Part shown: in pieces, positions 7,996 through 15,678 of the stretch
Numbering within the stretch: position 1 is the first letter of the stretch
Layout of the letters: every line of letters starts with the position of its first letter
Made by a program: the position numbers and the translations under genes
The notes under the pieces: generated by a model
What the model was told of the DNA's origin: nothing
What the model saw: only the letters and a program-made list of their open reading frames with translations
The model's database searches: none
Assembly: GCA_039028335.1 (NCBI GenBank)
Contig: JBCCIF010000032.1
Location: 1-32,984 of the forward strand
DNA length: 32,984 bases
DNA from: JABDKJ01 sp039028335
GTDB lineage: Bacteria > Bacteroidota > Bacteroidia > Flavobacteriales_D > JABDKJ01
Reading direction: 5' to 3'

Positions 7996-9659
7996 TCCTT
8001 GATCAATTTCTTGCGAAGAATGCCTTCTTCTGTTTTTAACAATAAGGTATACATCCCCTTCGAAAGGTGGCTTAAATCGATTTGGTTTTGACCGGACAGA
8101 AAAAGCGGCACCTCTTCTCCCATTGCGTTGAACAATGCTAAATGCTGAATGCTCAATTCTGAATCGATTGTGAAAATTCCTTCACTTGGGTTGGGATAGA
8201 CCCTAATTTTCTTTTCGGCTTGCTCAATTTCGCTTAAGCCCGTAATTGGATCGGTCGCATCCTCAAAATCTGCGTCATTCGGATATTCAAGGCAATCGGG
8301 GATTCCATTTAAATTTTCATCGATAAGATCATCTTCACCGGGACATTGATCCAATGCGTTACAAATGCCGTCATTGTCATCGTCAGGAATTGCAGTTCCT
8401 ATGCATTCGCAATTTTCATCCAAATGTTCACTATAAGTACAATCGTCTCCATCATCACAAGGCTCATTCAATTCACAATCACCATTGGTCAAATCTAGTT
8501 CATCACACAGACCATCTAAATCGCTATCGGATTCGGGTCCGGAACAATTGCAATCTTCATCGAAGGTTTCATTCTCTGAACAGGGATCAAAGTCTAAGCA
8601 CTCTTGACCATTTATGCCGAGGCTGCATTTTTGTGAAAACAATTTCCATTGATTCTGATCATAAACGAGCCATTCGGAGAAGCCATCATTCTCAAAGTCG
8701 CCTAAATCAGTTCTATATCTGAGATTTGAAGTCCCCACACCCAGATTAAGCCCTGGTGAGAAACTGGCATTCAGTGCCAAATTGTCTTCAAAATTGAAAA
8801 AAACGGTCGCCAGTCCTAAACCATTTCCAAATCGGATATATTCCCCATTCCATAGATCATCTACTCCATCATGATTGAGATCATGCACCCTCATGAATGT
8901 ATAGAAATCAAATTCATAATTTCCATTGATATTCATAACAGATGAACCGCCATTTGATTCAAATTCGTTTGTGACATCATCGAACTCATAAAAACCCGTG
9001 AATGCACTTAAACCATATGGCCCCCATTGATAGGAAGATTTAAGAATATCAATATCACCATCTGAGTCAAAGTCCATGAAAGCCATATCTCTTCCAAAAC
9101 AAGTCGCTTGAAGAAGTTCTGAATCGGGATTCGAGCTTTCGAAAGCACCCATTGAATTTTTCTCAAAGACCAAATACCTTTGATCAAGTCCATCATAATA
9201 ATAGGAGTAACATGTTGAAATGTACTTTGAGGTAATTGGAAAATCCGCTGAAATGATCAAATCTACATCTCCTTCGTTATCAATATCCGCAAAATAACAT
9301 GTAAAATTTTCCAAGCTTTGTTCCCAATAGATACTATCTCCCGAACTTAAAAATGGAGGAGAAACAAAATTGAGAACTGCGTTAAACGGTGCTTTCAAAA
9401 TGGATTGATCTGAAGGAATCTCTTCAAATTGCCCATTGCCCAAGCCCTTGAGATGCCTGAAACTCAGGCTGTCTCGATTGTAAAACAAAACATCCTCTAT
9501 ACCGTCATCATCAATATCTGCAATCTCTACACTGTTTTCTGGGAAGGAAAGAAAGGGATTCAAGGAATCGGGAACGGGAATAGAAGGCCAGTAGTCCTGG
9601 CCAAAAAAGCTGAATACCGAGCCCAAAATGGACGAAGCGATGAGTGTGAGCTTTTTCAC
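7992..9659 (-). CDS. T9SS exported FG-GAP protein, first gene of the paralogous cluster
   Basis: 555 residues from a GTG at 9659, which gives MKKLTLIASSILGSVFSFFG as signal peptide; no ATG fits the signal better. Its first 90 residues closely match those of the downstream paralogue, the centre differs, and the C-terminal part converges again. FG-GAP/VCBS-like units (EIADIDDDGIEDVLFY, FADIDNEGDVDLIIS, FMDFDSDGDIDILKS, VHDLNHDGVDDLWNG) are followed by two Cys/Asp units (DSDLDGLCDELDLTNGDC and CDDGDDCTYSEHLDENCEC) and a T9SS sorting domain (YPNPSEG, GMYTLLL, LRKKLIKE). The 112-bp gap upstream should hold the cluster promoter, but I find no convincing TAnnTTTG box there. The stop overlaps the next ATG (7992-7995). 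Confidence 0.92.
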   Translation of the reverse strand: MKKLTLIASSILGSVFSFFGQDYWPSIPVPDSLNPFLSFPENSVEIADIDDDGIEDVLFYNRDSLSFRHLKGLGNGQFEEIPSDQSILKAPFNAVLNFVSPPFLSSGDSIYWEQSLENFTCYFADIDNEGDVDLIISADFPITSKYISTCYSYYYDGLDQRYLVFEKNSMGAFESSNPDSELLQATCFGRDMAFMDFDSDGDIDILKSSYQWGPYGLSAFTGFYEFDDVTNEFESNGGSSVMNINGNYEFDFYTFMRVHDLNHDGVDDLWNGEYIRFGNGLGLATVFFNFEDNLALNASFSPGLNLGVGTSNLRYRTDLGDFENDGFSEWLVYDQNQWKLFSQKCSLGINGQECLDFDPCSENETFDEDCNCSGPESDSDLDGLCDELDLTNGDCELNEPCDDGDDCTYSEHLDENCECIGTAIPDDDNDGICNALDQCPGEDDLIDENLNGIPDCLEYPNDADFEDATDPITGLSEIEQAEKKIRVYPNPSEGIFTIDSELSIQHLALFNAMGEEVPLFLSGQNQIDLSHLSKGMYTLLLKTEEGILRKKLIKE

Positions 9660-9771
9660 GGTTTTTGTTTTGGTTCTACAATTTACAAAAAATTCTTCAG
9701 CCCTTTATTCATAGGACTTTTCGAATTAAAAACCTTTTGTTTATACGAAGTGATTGAAATATAGATTCGAA

Positions 9772-10185
9772 TTAGGCTCGAATAAGAATGCCCTTTTTCT
9801 CGATATAGGGAATTTGGGTAAAAAACTGCTCTTCAATGGTATTGGCCAAAAAAACGTATTTCTTGTCGTAAATCTCTTTTGCTTGATAGAAACTCACCCA
9901 GTATTGATTGGCCAATTCAAAGACATCTTCAATGATGGGTTCAATCTTTGTATAAGAATTCGGGGCGATTTCCTCATAATAGTAGCGTAGTGTAGAGGTA
10001 TTGACTTTCTTGCCATCTTTTTTTCCATAGCCAGTAGAAGAGATCAAGACATTCTCCAGTGGTTTGTCCTGAAAGTTGATTAAATAGACGAACCATTCTG
10101 CCTTATTGACTTCATTGTATTCTTTGACAATGGCCATGGCCACGTCTTCAACTTTGGGTCCGAATATTTTCTTGATCTCCTTCAT
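9772..10185 (-). CDS. Small conserved Flavobacteriales protein of unknown function
   Basis: 137 residues, no signal peptide or membrane segment, so probably cytoplasmic. It resembles, from memory, a family of about 140 residues in Flavobacteriales with a KVEDV..A.VKEYN start, an EWFVYLIN strand, a central STLRYYYE segment and a terminal IPYIEKKGIL motif. Relatives in databases sometimes carry the name phenylalanyl-tRNA synthetase alpha subunit, but nothing here looks like a synthetase: there is no class II motif 2 or 3 and the length is far too short. Function unknown. The start ATG at 10185 follows AT-rich DNA with a TATCTTTT box (one mismatch to TAnnTTTG) about 20 bp upstream. It stands alone, separated from both neighbouring operons by about 90-110 bp. 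Confidence 0.8.
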   Translation of the reverse strand: MKEIKKIFGPKVEDVAMAIVKEYNEVNKAEWFVYLINFQDKPLENVLISSTGYGKKDGKKVNTSTLRYYYEEIAPNSYTKIEPIIEDVFELANQYWVSFYQAKEIYDKKYVFLANTIEEQFFTQIPYIEKKGILIRA

Positions 10186-10255
10186 TTATCCCCTTTCTTC
10201 AATAAAAGATACGAAAATCATACCATAGAGTAAAGCTGGAAATGGTTAGCTAAAC

Positions 10256-10281
10256 GAAAATTAAGTAAAGCCTTAATTTTC
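10256..10281 (-). terminator. Probable terminator of the isomerase-lipB-hydrolase operon
   Basis: A perfect 10-bp inverted repeat (GAAAATTAAG / CTTAATTTTC) with a 6-nt loop overlaps the TAA stop of the serine hydrolase gene. On the minus strand the second arm ends in TTTTC and is followed by GTTTAG, so the U-rich part lies mostly inside the stem. The stem is AT-rich, hence only moderate support. Confidence 0.45.
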
Positions 10282-11427
10282 AATCAATTCCAAGGCCATT
10301 TCTACATATTTAACGAAATCTAGACGCTCTTTATTTTCCAGTTTATCCGGTCTGTTGCGCCCGAGTCTAACGATTACGACTTCCTTATCGGGGATAGCAA
10401 TGACATATTGGCCCTGCATACCTCGCATGGAATAATTGTCCATGCCCTGATAGTTGGATAACCACCATTGGTATCCATAATTGGTCGCCATGGTGCCATC
10501 AGGGTTGGGAATATTGACAGGCTTAATGCTTTCATCTACCCAAGCCGAAGAGACAATCTGTTCGCCTTTCCAATTGCCTTGGCAGAGATAGAGCTGACCA
10601 AATCGCGCAAAATCTCTTGCAGTCGCATAATAACAGCACGAAGCTTTTTCAAAACCCTTTTCCTCGTCTAAATTCCAAAGAGCGCTTTCTGTAGCTTCTA
10701 TTTTCTGCCAGACCATTTTTTCAGCATAATCACTTACTGGCATCCCCACTGCATTTTCTACAACCTTTGCCAATATGAGCGTATTTCCTCCTTGATAGAG
10801 GTGTTCTGTCCCAGGTTTTTTTACAGCCGGAAATGTTATACAGGTCTCAAAAAGATCTTCACCATAATAGGTCTTTGCTTGAAAACCGAAAGGGTCGGTA
10901 TAGGATTCTCCCCAGTCAATTCCGCTGCTCATGCTGATCAAATGGTAGAGGCTAATGTTCTCTTTGTCCGTACCTTTGAGCTCGGGAATGTAATCGCTCG
11001 TCAAATCATTCAAGGATTGAATTTTTCCTTCATCAATGGCAATTCCAGTCAATAAACCAATGATGGATTTAGACATGGAAAAAGAATTGGAAATGCGCTC
11101 TTCATCATAGTCCTCCCAGTAGTGTTCTGCAATGACATTGCCTTTATGAATGACCAGAAAAGCCACGGACTCATATTTTTCATGATAGGCCTTCTGTTCT
11201 TCAGTCAAAGCTTTCATTTCTCCAGCGGGCCAATCGGCACCTTGAACTGGGTCAATACTTCGATTCGGAAAGATAGTATGCTCGTCAATAGAAGGGCCAG
11301 TTGTTCCCTTCAAATAGGTATTGGAAACCGCTGTTAGTACATGTTTATTTCCACTGATATACAACCCTAAAATTGCCGCCAAAATCAAAACGAGCAATCC
11401 GAATAAAAATCTCTTTATGAACTTCAT
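10273..11427 (-). CDS. Membrane-anchored serine hydrolase, class C beta-lactamase-like family
   Basis: 384 residues. Residues 4-24 form an N-terminal hydrophobic anchor after a basic start (MKFIKRF), so the enzyme probably faces the periplasm. The active-site Ser-x-x-Lys motif is SMSK at 117-120, and YQGGN at 211-215 corresponds to the Tyr-containing second motif (commonly YSSGN). These belong to the penicillin-binding-protein-like/serine beta-lactamase fold, which includes esterases, D-amino peptidases and 6-aminohexanoate-dimer hydrolase as well as beta-lactamases; the substrate cannot be read from the sequence and antibiotic resistance should not be assumed. The start ATG overlaps the lipB stop by ATGA (11424-11427), so it is co-translated with lipB, though no functional link is evident. 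Confidence 0.87.
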   Translation of the reverse strand: MKFIKRFLFGLLVLILAAILGLYISGNKHVLTAVSNTYLKGTTGPSIDEHTIFPNRSIDPVQGADWPAGEMKALTEEQKAYHEKYESVAFLVIHKGNVIAEHYWEDYDEERISNSFSMSKSIIGLLTGIAIDEGKIQSLNDLTSDYIPELKGTDKENISLYHLISMSSGIDWGESYTDPFGFQAKTYYGEDLFETCITFPAVKKPGTEHLYQGGNTLILAKVVENAVGMPVSDYAEKMVWQKIEATESALWNLDEEKGFEKASCCYYATARDFARFGQLYLCQGNWKGEQIVSSAWVDESIKPVNIPNPDGTMATNYGYQWWLSNYQGMDNYSMRGMQGQYVIAIPDKEVVIVRLGRNRPDKLENKERLDFVKYVEMALELIEN

Positions 11428-12119
11428 ACAAAATCGATATCAAAGACATTAGCTAAGTTAACTTTTAAAATGTCTTTGACTTCATTGATGTCGATTGATC
11501 TGCCCAATTCTTTCGAGAGCGAAGTAACGGCCTTATCCTCTATCGCACAGGGAATGATATGGTCGAAATACGAAAGGTCTGTATTGATGTTGAAGGCAAA
11601 TCCGTGCAGTGTTATCCACCTGCTAACTTTAACGCCAATTGCGCATATTTTTCTGGCTTTTTCATCGTCATTTGCATCGAGCCAAACACCTGTATACCCT
11701 TCATAACGTCCTGCCTCTATTTGGTACTCGGCTAAGGTGAGTATAATAGCTTCTTCGATACAGCGTAAATATTTATGTAAATCGGTGAAGAACTGTTCTA
11801 GGTCAATGATTGGATAACCCACAATTTGACCAGGGCCATGATAAGTAATATCCCCTCCTCGATTTATTCGATAATAGGTCGCTTGAATAGCTTTCAATTG
11901 TTTTTCAGGGATCTTCAGATTTTCTTCAGATCCGCTTTTCCCTAGGGTATATACATGAGGATGCTCGCAAAATATGAGCGTGTTTTCTATGGGAACATCT
12001 TTCTCTTCCCTGCGGTTTTCTATTTTTTGTTGAACTTGTTTCGCATGGATCTTTTCTTGAAAGTCCCAGCATTCTTTATAGTCTATCTGACCAAGATCGT
12101 GAAAAGCTGCCTCGGGCAT
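11424..12119 (-). CDS. lipB: Lipoyl(octanoyl) transferase LipB
   Basis: 231 residues. LipB moves the octanoyl group from octanoyl-acyl carrier protein to the lipoyl domains of 2-oxoacid dehydrogenases and the glycine cleavage H protein in the cytoplasm; LipA then inserts sulfur. The family signature RGGDITYHGPGQ is at 87-98. The catalytic pair is visible as Lys157 in KICAIGVKV and Cys191 in HIIPCAI, and the LHGFAFN segment lies between them. Length is normal for the family. The start ATG at 12119 directly follows the TAA of the isomerase gene (12120-12122) with no gap, so the two are co-transcribed. The stop overlaps the serine hydrolase start. Confidence 0.96.
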   Translation of the reverse strand: MPEAAFHDLGQIDYKECWDFQEKIHAKQVQQKIENRREEKDVPIENTLIFCEHPHVYTLGKSGSEENLKIPEKQLKAIQATYYRINRGGDITYHGPGQIVGYPIIDLEQFFTDLHKYLRCIEEAIILTLAEYQIEAGRYEGYTGVWLDANDDEKARKICAIGVKVSRWITLHGFAFNINTDLSYFDHIIPCAIEDKAVTSLSKELGRSIDINEVKDILKVNLANVFDIDFV

Positions 12120-13109
12120 TTAATCTTCTACTTTGGCAAGTTCTCCTTTTAAGAAATTGATGACATCAATTTCTATGGGATCTACATCTTTCTCTACTGA
12201 AAGATAATAAGACAGCCAATCACCTAAATGTATCAAGTAATAGGCTCTTTGCAATGTTGTTTCTCCTTGAGCCGGAATATCGAATATCTTTTGGGTATAC
12301 TTCTCGAAGATCGTTTTACTCAAATCCATTCTGATCTTCGTGCGCTCATGCATATCACTTGTTCTAAACATCAACACAGAGAAGCTATCGTTTCCTCCTG
12401 CCCAACCCACCAGTTCATTGTGGTTCATCTCGGGAAATACATGATGCCAGCACAGCATCTTCGAGTTTTCATTGATTTGCTGCCTTAATCGAATGGCTAC
12501 TCCTTCGTACTTGGCATCGGAATAAATAACAGGGGTCGTTCCTTTGATTTCAGTGGCCAATGCTTGTGCCATTTGTGCAATCTGTCCCTGATTATCCTGC
12601 AGATACTGCGCTATGCTTTCAAGATCAGCAATGAAAAAGCCTTTGATTAAAACATACTTGTAGAGAATATAAAATATGGCTACCGAGCTCAAACCAAAAG
12701 CCGCTCGAGGTGGATAACCATCTGGAATAACGATATGATTCAATTCTTTTTCAATAGCTATTCTCTCCAGAAAACCTCCACTAGTGAGCACCGCCACTTC
12801 GGCATCCTGCTTTATAGCCTGACCAATTGCATTGATAGTTTCTTCCGTATTCCCACTGTAGGAACATGCTACGAAAAGTGTTCGCTTATTAACGAAGGCA
12901 GGTATGTTGTAATCGTTATAAACGTGAATTGGAATATCACATCTTTCTTCCAGGATATTGGATACAATTTTCCCTCCAATACCCGAACCACCTAGCCCGG
13001 CAATAACAATATTTCGTATTTGCTTTCGGTGCTGTGAAAAGCGGACGTTCGAGCAAATTTCCAAAGAGTTCAATAGATGCTCTGGAAAGGCTTCTATATA
13101 TTCTTTCAT
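12120..13109 (-). CDS. SIS-domain phosphoglucose/phosphomannose isomerase-like protein
   Basis: 329 residues, cytoplasmic. The first SIS domain shows VIAGLGGSGIGGK (about 35-47) and a phosphosugar-binding ACSYSGNTEE (81-90) with a following VLTSGG strand; GYPPRAAFG and NHNELVGW are typical of the bacterial bifunctional phosphoglucose/phosphomannose isomerase family. Such enzymes interconvert glucose-6-P or mannose-6-P with fructose-6-P. Length is close to that of family members. Which sugar is preferred cannot be told from sequence. A good Bacteroidota promoter lies just upstream (13142-13171), and lipB follows without a gap, so this is the first gene of a three-gene operon. It is divergent from lysS. 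Confidence 0.9.
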   Translation of the reverse strand: MKEYIEAFPEHLLNSLEICSNVRFSQHRKQIRNIVIAGLGGSGIGGKIVSNILEERCDIPIHVYNDYNIPAFVNKRTLFVACSYSGNTEETINAIGQAIKQDAEVAVLTSGGFLERIAIEKELNHIVIPDGYPPRAAFGLSSVAIFYILYKYVLIKGFFIADLESIAQYLQDNQGQIAQMAQALATEIKGTTPVIYSDAKYEGVAIRLRQQINENSKMLCWHHVFPEMNHNELVGWAGGNDSFSVLMFRTSDMHERTKIRMDLSKTIFEKYTQKIFDIPAQGETTLQRAYYLIHLGDWLSYYLSVEKDVDPIEIDVINFLKGELAKVED

Positions 13110-13141
13110 CTGTTTTTTTAAAATTTTTTGTTCCCGTTAGA

Positions 13142-13171
13142 CAAATTTATTGAAAGAATCAATTTTCCAAA
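13142..13171 (-). promoter_or_regulatory. Promoter of the isomerase-lipB-hydrolase operon
   Basis: On the minus strand TTTG (13171-13168), an 18-bp spacer and TAAATTTG (13149-13142) match the Bacteroidota housekeeping consensus TTTG-N~19-TAnnTTTG at every defined base. It lies 33 bp upstream of the ATG at 13109, leaving room for a short leader. Confidence 0.7.
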
Positions 13172-13195
13172 ACAAATTCATCTGTGTGAATACGC

Positions 13196-13203
13196 TATCT
13201 TTG
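13196..13203 (+). promoter_or_regulatory. Probable -7 box of the lysS promoter
   Basis: TATCTTTG fits TAnnTTTG fully and lies 24 bp before the lysS ATG. No clean TTTG box is visible at the usual upstream distance, so only the -7 element is called. Confidence 0.5.
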
Positions 13204-13227
13204 TCTTCTTAACAATGAATTTTCAAA

Positions 13228-14934
13228 ATGGTTCTTACTGAGCAAGAGATAGTTAGAAGAGAAGCGCTCCAAAAGCTAAACGACATAGGGATAAATGCCT
13301 ATCCAGCAGATTTGGTCGAAATCACCCATAAGTGCTATACCGTAAAAGAGAATTTTGTTGATGGAGAGGAAGTCAAGATGGCCGGAAGGATCATGTCTCG
13401 CAGAATTATGGGGAAAGCGTCCTTTGCGGAATTGATGGATGCAAGTGGGCGATTGCAGATCTATTTCAATCGCGATGAAATTTGTGAAGGGGAAGATAAA
13501 AGCAAGTACAATGAGGTCTTTAAAAGGCTTTTGGATATAGGTGACTTCATTCGCATAGAAGGCGTTCAATTTAAGACACAAGTGGGTGAAATTTCAGTGA
13601 TGGTTAAGTCCTTTGAAATCATTTCGAAAAGTCTTAAACCCTTGCCCGTTGTAAAAACGGATGCAGAAGGAAAAGTGCACGATGCATTTACAGACCCTGA
13701 GTTGCGCTATCGCATGCGTTATGTTGATCTTTTGGTGAATGACAATGTCAAAAAAACATTTGAAGCAAGAACAAAAATCTTCAATAGCTTCAGAGAATTA
13801 TTCAATTCGAAGGGCTACCTAGAAGTTGACACACCCGTACTTCAACCCATTCCCGGTGGAGCTGCAGCACGCCCTTTCGTTACGCATCACAATGCCTTAG
13901 ACATTCCATTGTACTTGAGAATTGCCAATGAACTGTATTTGAAGCGACTCATTGTAGGAGGGTTTGAAGGTGTTTATGAATTTTCTCGGAATTTTAGGAA
14001 TGAGGGGATGGACCGGACGCACAATCCCGAATTCACTGTAATGGAAATCTATGTGGCCTATAAAGACTACAATTGGATGATGGACTTTACCGAAGAAATG
14101 ATTGAAAAGGCTTGTCTCGATGTGCATGGAAAGACAGTGGTTCAGGTTGGCGAAAATGAGATCGATTTTAAACGTCCGTACAAGCGCATTAGCATGACCG
14201 ATGCGATAAAAGAGCACACCGGTTTTGATATTAGCGGAAAGAGCGAAGAAGAATTGGCCGCATGGTGCAAAGACAATGGAGTCGAAGTAGATGAAACGAT
14301 GGGGAAAGGAAAACTCATCGATGAAATATTCGGAGAGAAGTGTGAAGGGAATTACATTCAACCTACCTTCATTACAGACTACCCAAAAGAAATGTCTCCC
14401 CTCTGCAAAGCACATCGCGATAATCCCGATTTGACTGAACGTTTTGAATTGATGGTAAATGGCAAAGAATTAGCAAATGCCTATTCGGAGTTGAATGATC
14501 CTATTGATCAAAGAGAGCGTTTTCAAGAGCAATTGAAGCTTTCTGAAAAAGGAGATGATGAGGCCATGTTTATTGATCAGGACTTTTTAAGAGCATTGGA
14601 ATACGGAATGCCTCCCACATCTGGTATGGGTATCGGAATGGACCGCTTGGTGATGCTATTGACGAACAACAGTTCTATTCAAGAAGTGCTGTTCTTCCCA
14701 CAAATGCGACCAGAAAGTTTCGACAGCAAGAAATTACCTGATTTGAATGAGAGCGAAAAAAGTGTTTTTGATATTCTATCAAAATCCAAGCAAATGGATT
14801 TAAACGAATTGAAAGAACAAACGCAACTCAGCAATAAGCAATGGGATAAGAGCATTAAAGGATTACGCAATCACGGCCTCGTGAATGTCACTAAAGAAGA
14901 CGATCAATTGATTGTTTCTCTGGTGGAAGAATAG
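13228..14934 (+). CDS. lysS: Lysyl-tRNA synthetase, class II
   Basis: 568 residues; charges tRNA-Lys with lysine in the cytoplasm. The N-terminal OB-fold anticodon-binding domain spans about 50-160 (VKMAGRIMSRRIMGKASFAE). The catalytic core shows class II motif 2 (EFSRNFRNEGMDRTHNPEFT), the lysine-specific region ELANAYSELNDP and motif 3 (GMGIGMDRLVMLL). After the usual FFPQMRPE end there are about 65 further residues (about 504-568) that look like a small helix-turn-helix domain (VFDILSKSKQMDLNEL, LSNKQWDKSIKGLRNHG). I recall similar tails in other Bacteroidota LysS proteins, so it is probably a lineage trait, not a local fusion. The ATG at 13228 follows a TATCTTTG box. The gene ends 12 bp from the convergent stop at 14947. 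Confidence 0.97.
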   Translation: MVLTEQEIVRREALQKLNDIGINAYPADLVEITHKCYTVKENFVDGEEVKMAGRIMSRRIMGKASFAELMDASGRLQIYFNRDEICEGEDKSKYNEVFKRLLDIGDFIRIEGVQFKTQVGEISVMVKSFEIISKSLKPLPVVKTDAEGKVHDAFTDPELRYRMRYVDLLVNDNVKKTFEARTKIFNSFRELFNSKGYLEVDTPVLQPIPGGAAARPFVTHHNALDIPLYLRIANELYLKRLIVGGFEGVYEFSRNFRNEGMDRTHNPEFTVMEIYVAYKDYNWMMDFTEEMIEKACLDVHGKTVVQVGENEIDFKRPYKRISMTDAIKEHTGFDISGKSEEELAAWCKDNGVEVDETMGKGKLIDEIFGEKCEGNYIQPTFITDYPKEMSPLCKAHRDNPDLTERFELMVNGKELANAYSELNDPIDQRERFQEQLKLSEKGDDEAMFIDQDFLRALEYGMPPTSGMGIGMDRLVMLLTNNSSIQEVLFFPQMRPESFDSKKLPDLNESEKSVFDILSKSKQMDLNELKEQTQLSNKQWDKSIKGLRNHGLVNVTKEDDQLIVSLVEE

Positions 14935-14946
14935 GGAATTTCTGTA

Positions 14947-15639
14947 TCAGGTTTTCACAAAAGAAATTTTGTGAATCTCTTCCATCGTGCTGATATAAAG
15001 GATATAATATCCCCTTTCTAAATCTGTTGTATCGATAAAATTTAAGCCCGACTTTAGTGGGAGTTTCCTGTTGAGAATACCATTTACCGTATAGATTTCC
15101 ATGAAGGAATTCTCCCCTACTGTCTTGTTAAAATGCAAGTTCAGTTCATTCTCTGTTGGATTGGGGAATAAAACGATTTGGTCTGCCTGATCAGGATCAT
15201 AAGGCAAATCAAAATTGGGTGAAGTGAAAAAACTGTACTCTGAGAACTCTCCCCAATGCCAAGGCTCGTTTTTACAGTTGCACCGGACTTTCCATTGGTA
15301 ATTTTGATTGGGCTCTAAAGACGAAAAGGAAAAGAACATACGCAAGCGTTCAAATCCTTCTTTGTAACGCACTGTTTCTTCTTGTCCTACAATTCCCCCT
15401 TTGACTTGGCATCCAAAGGTCTTTGGAACAGCGTCCCATTTCAACATAACACCGTCATCGTAAAAAATATGTGTTAAATTGATAGGAGCCTGTTGGCTTT
15501 GTGACGAACAAACAGGAGGCTCACCAATTATAAAATTTTCATTTGTATGTTCGGGCAGATCATATTCCGGTCTTTGCCCAAATGATTGAGCAAGAACAAA
15601 AATGCAAAAAAGTGTACAAACGTTTTTCAATATGGTCAT
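14947..15639 (-). CDS. Small T9SS cargo protein with a fibronectin type III-like domain
   Basis: 230 residues. Signal peptide (MTILKNVCTLFCIFVLAQSFG), then a single fibronectin III-like domain at about 50-135 (APINLTHIFYDDGVMLKWDA, NQNYQWKVRCNCKNEPWHWG), then a T9SS type A sorting domain at about 155-230 (LFPNPTENELNLHF, GYYILYI). Cysteines at the start of the mature region, in GCQVKGG and in RCNCKN may form disulfides. It is the last gene of the porZ-recO-receptor-peptidase run, 39 bp after the peptidase stop, and converges on lysS. Function unknown; probably a secreted or surface-attached protein. Confidence 0.87.
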   Translation of the reverse strand: MTILKNVCTLFCIFVLAQSFGQRPEYDLPEHTNENFIIGEPPVCSSQSQQAPINLTHIFYDDGVMLKWDAVPKTFGCQVKGGIVGQEETVRYKEGFERLRMFFSFSSLEPNQNYQWKVRCNCKNEPWHWGEFSEYSFFTSPNFDLPYDPDQADQIVLFPNPTENELNLHFNKTVGENSFMEIYTVNGILNRKLPLKSGLNFIDTTDLERGYYILYISTMEEIHKISFVKT

Positions 15640-15678
15640 ACCACCTTTTACGAAAAACGCCCGAATTGGTTTGCTTAT

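Noticed and set aside
9772..10185. Naming the small protein phenylalanyl-tRNA synthetase alpha subunit
   Set aside because: It lacks all class II synthetase motifs and is only 137 residues; the name seems to be a propagated database error.
10273..11427. Calling the serine hydrolase a beta-lactamase resistance gene
   Set aside because: The SxxK and Tyr motifs define only the broad fold; the family is mostly esterases and peptidases, and the operon context is housekeeping.
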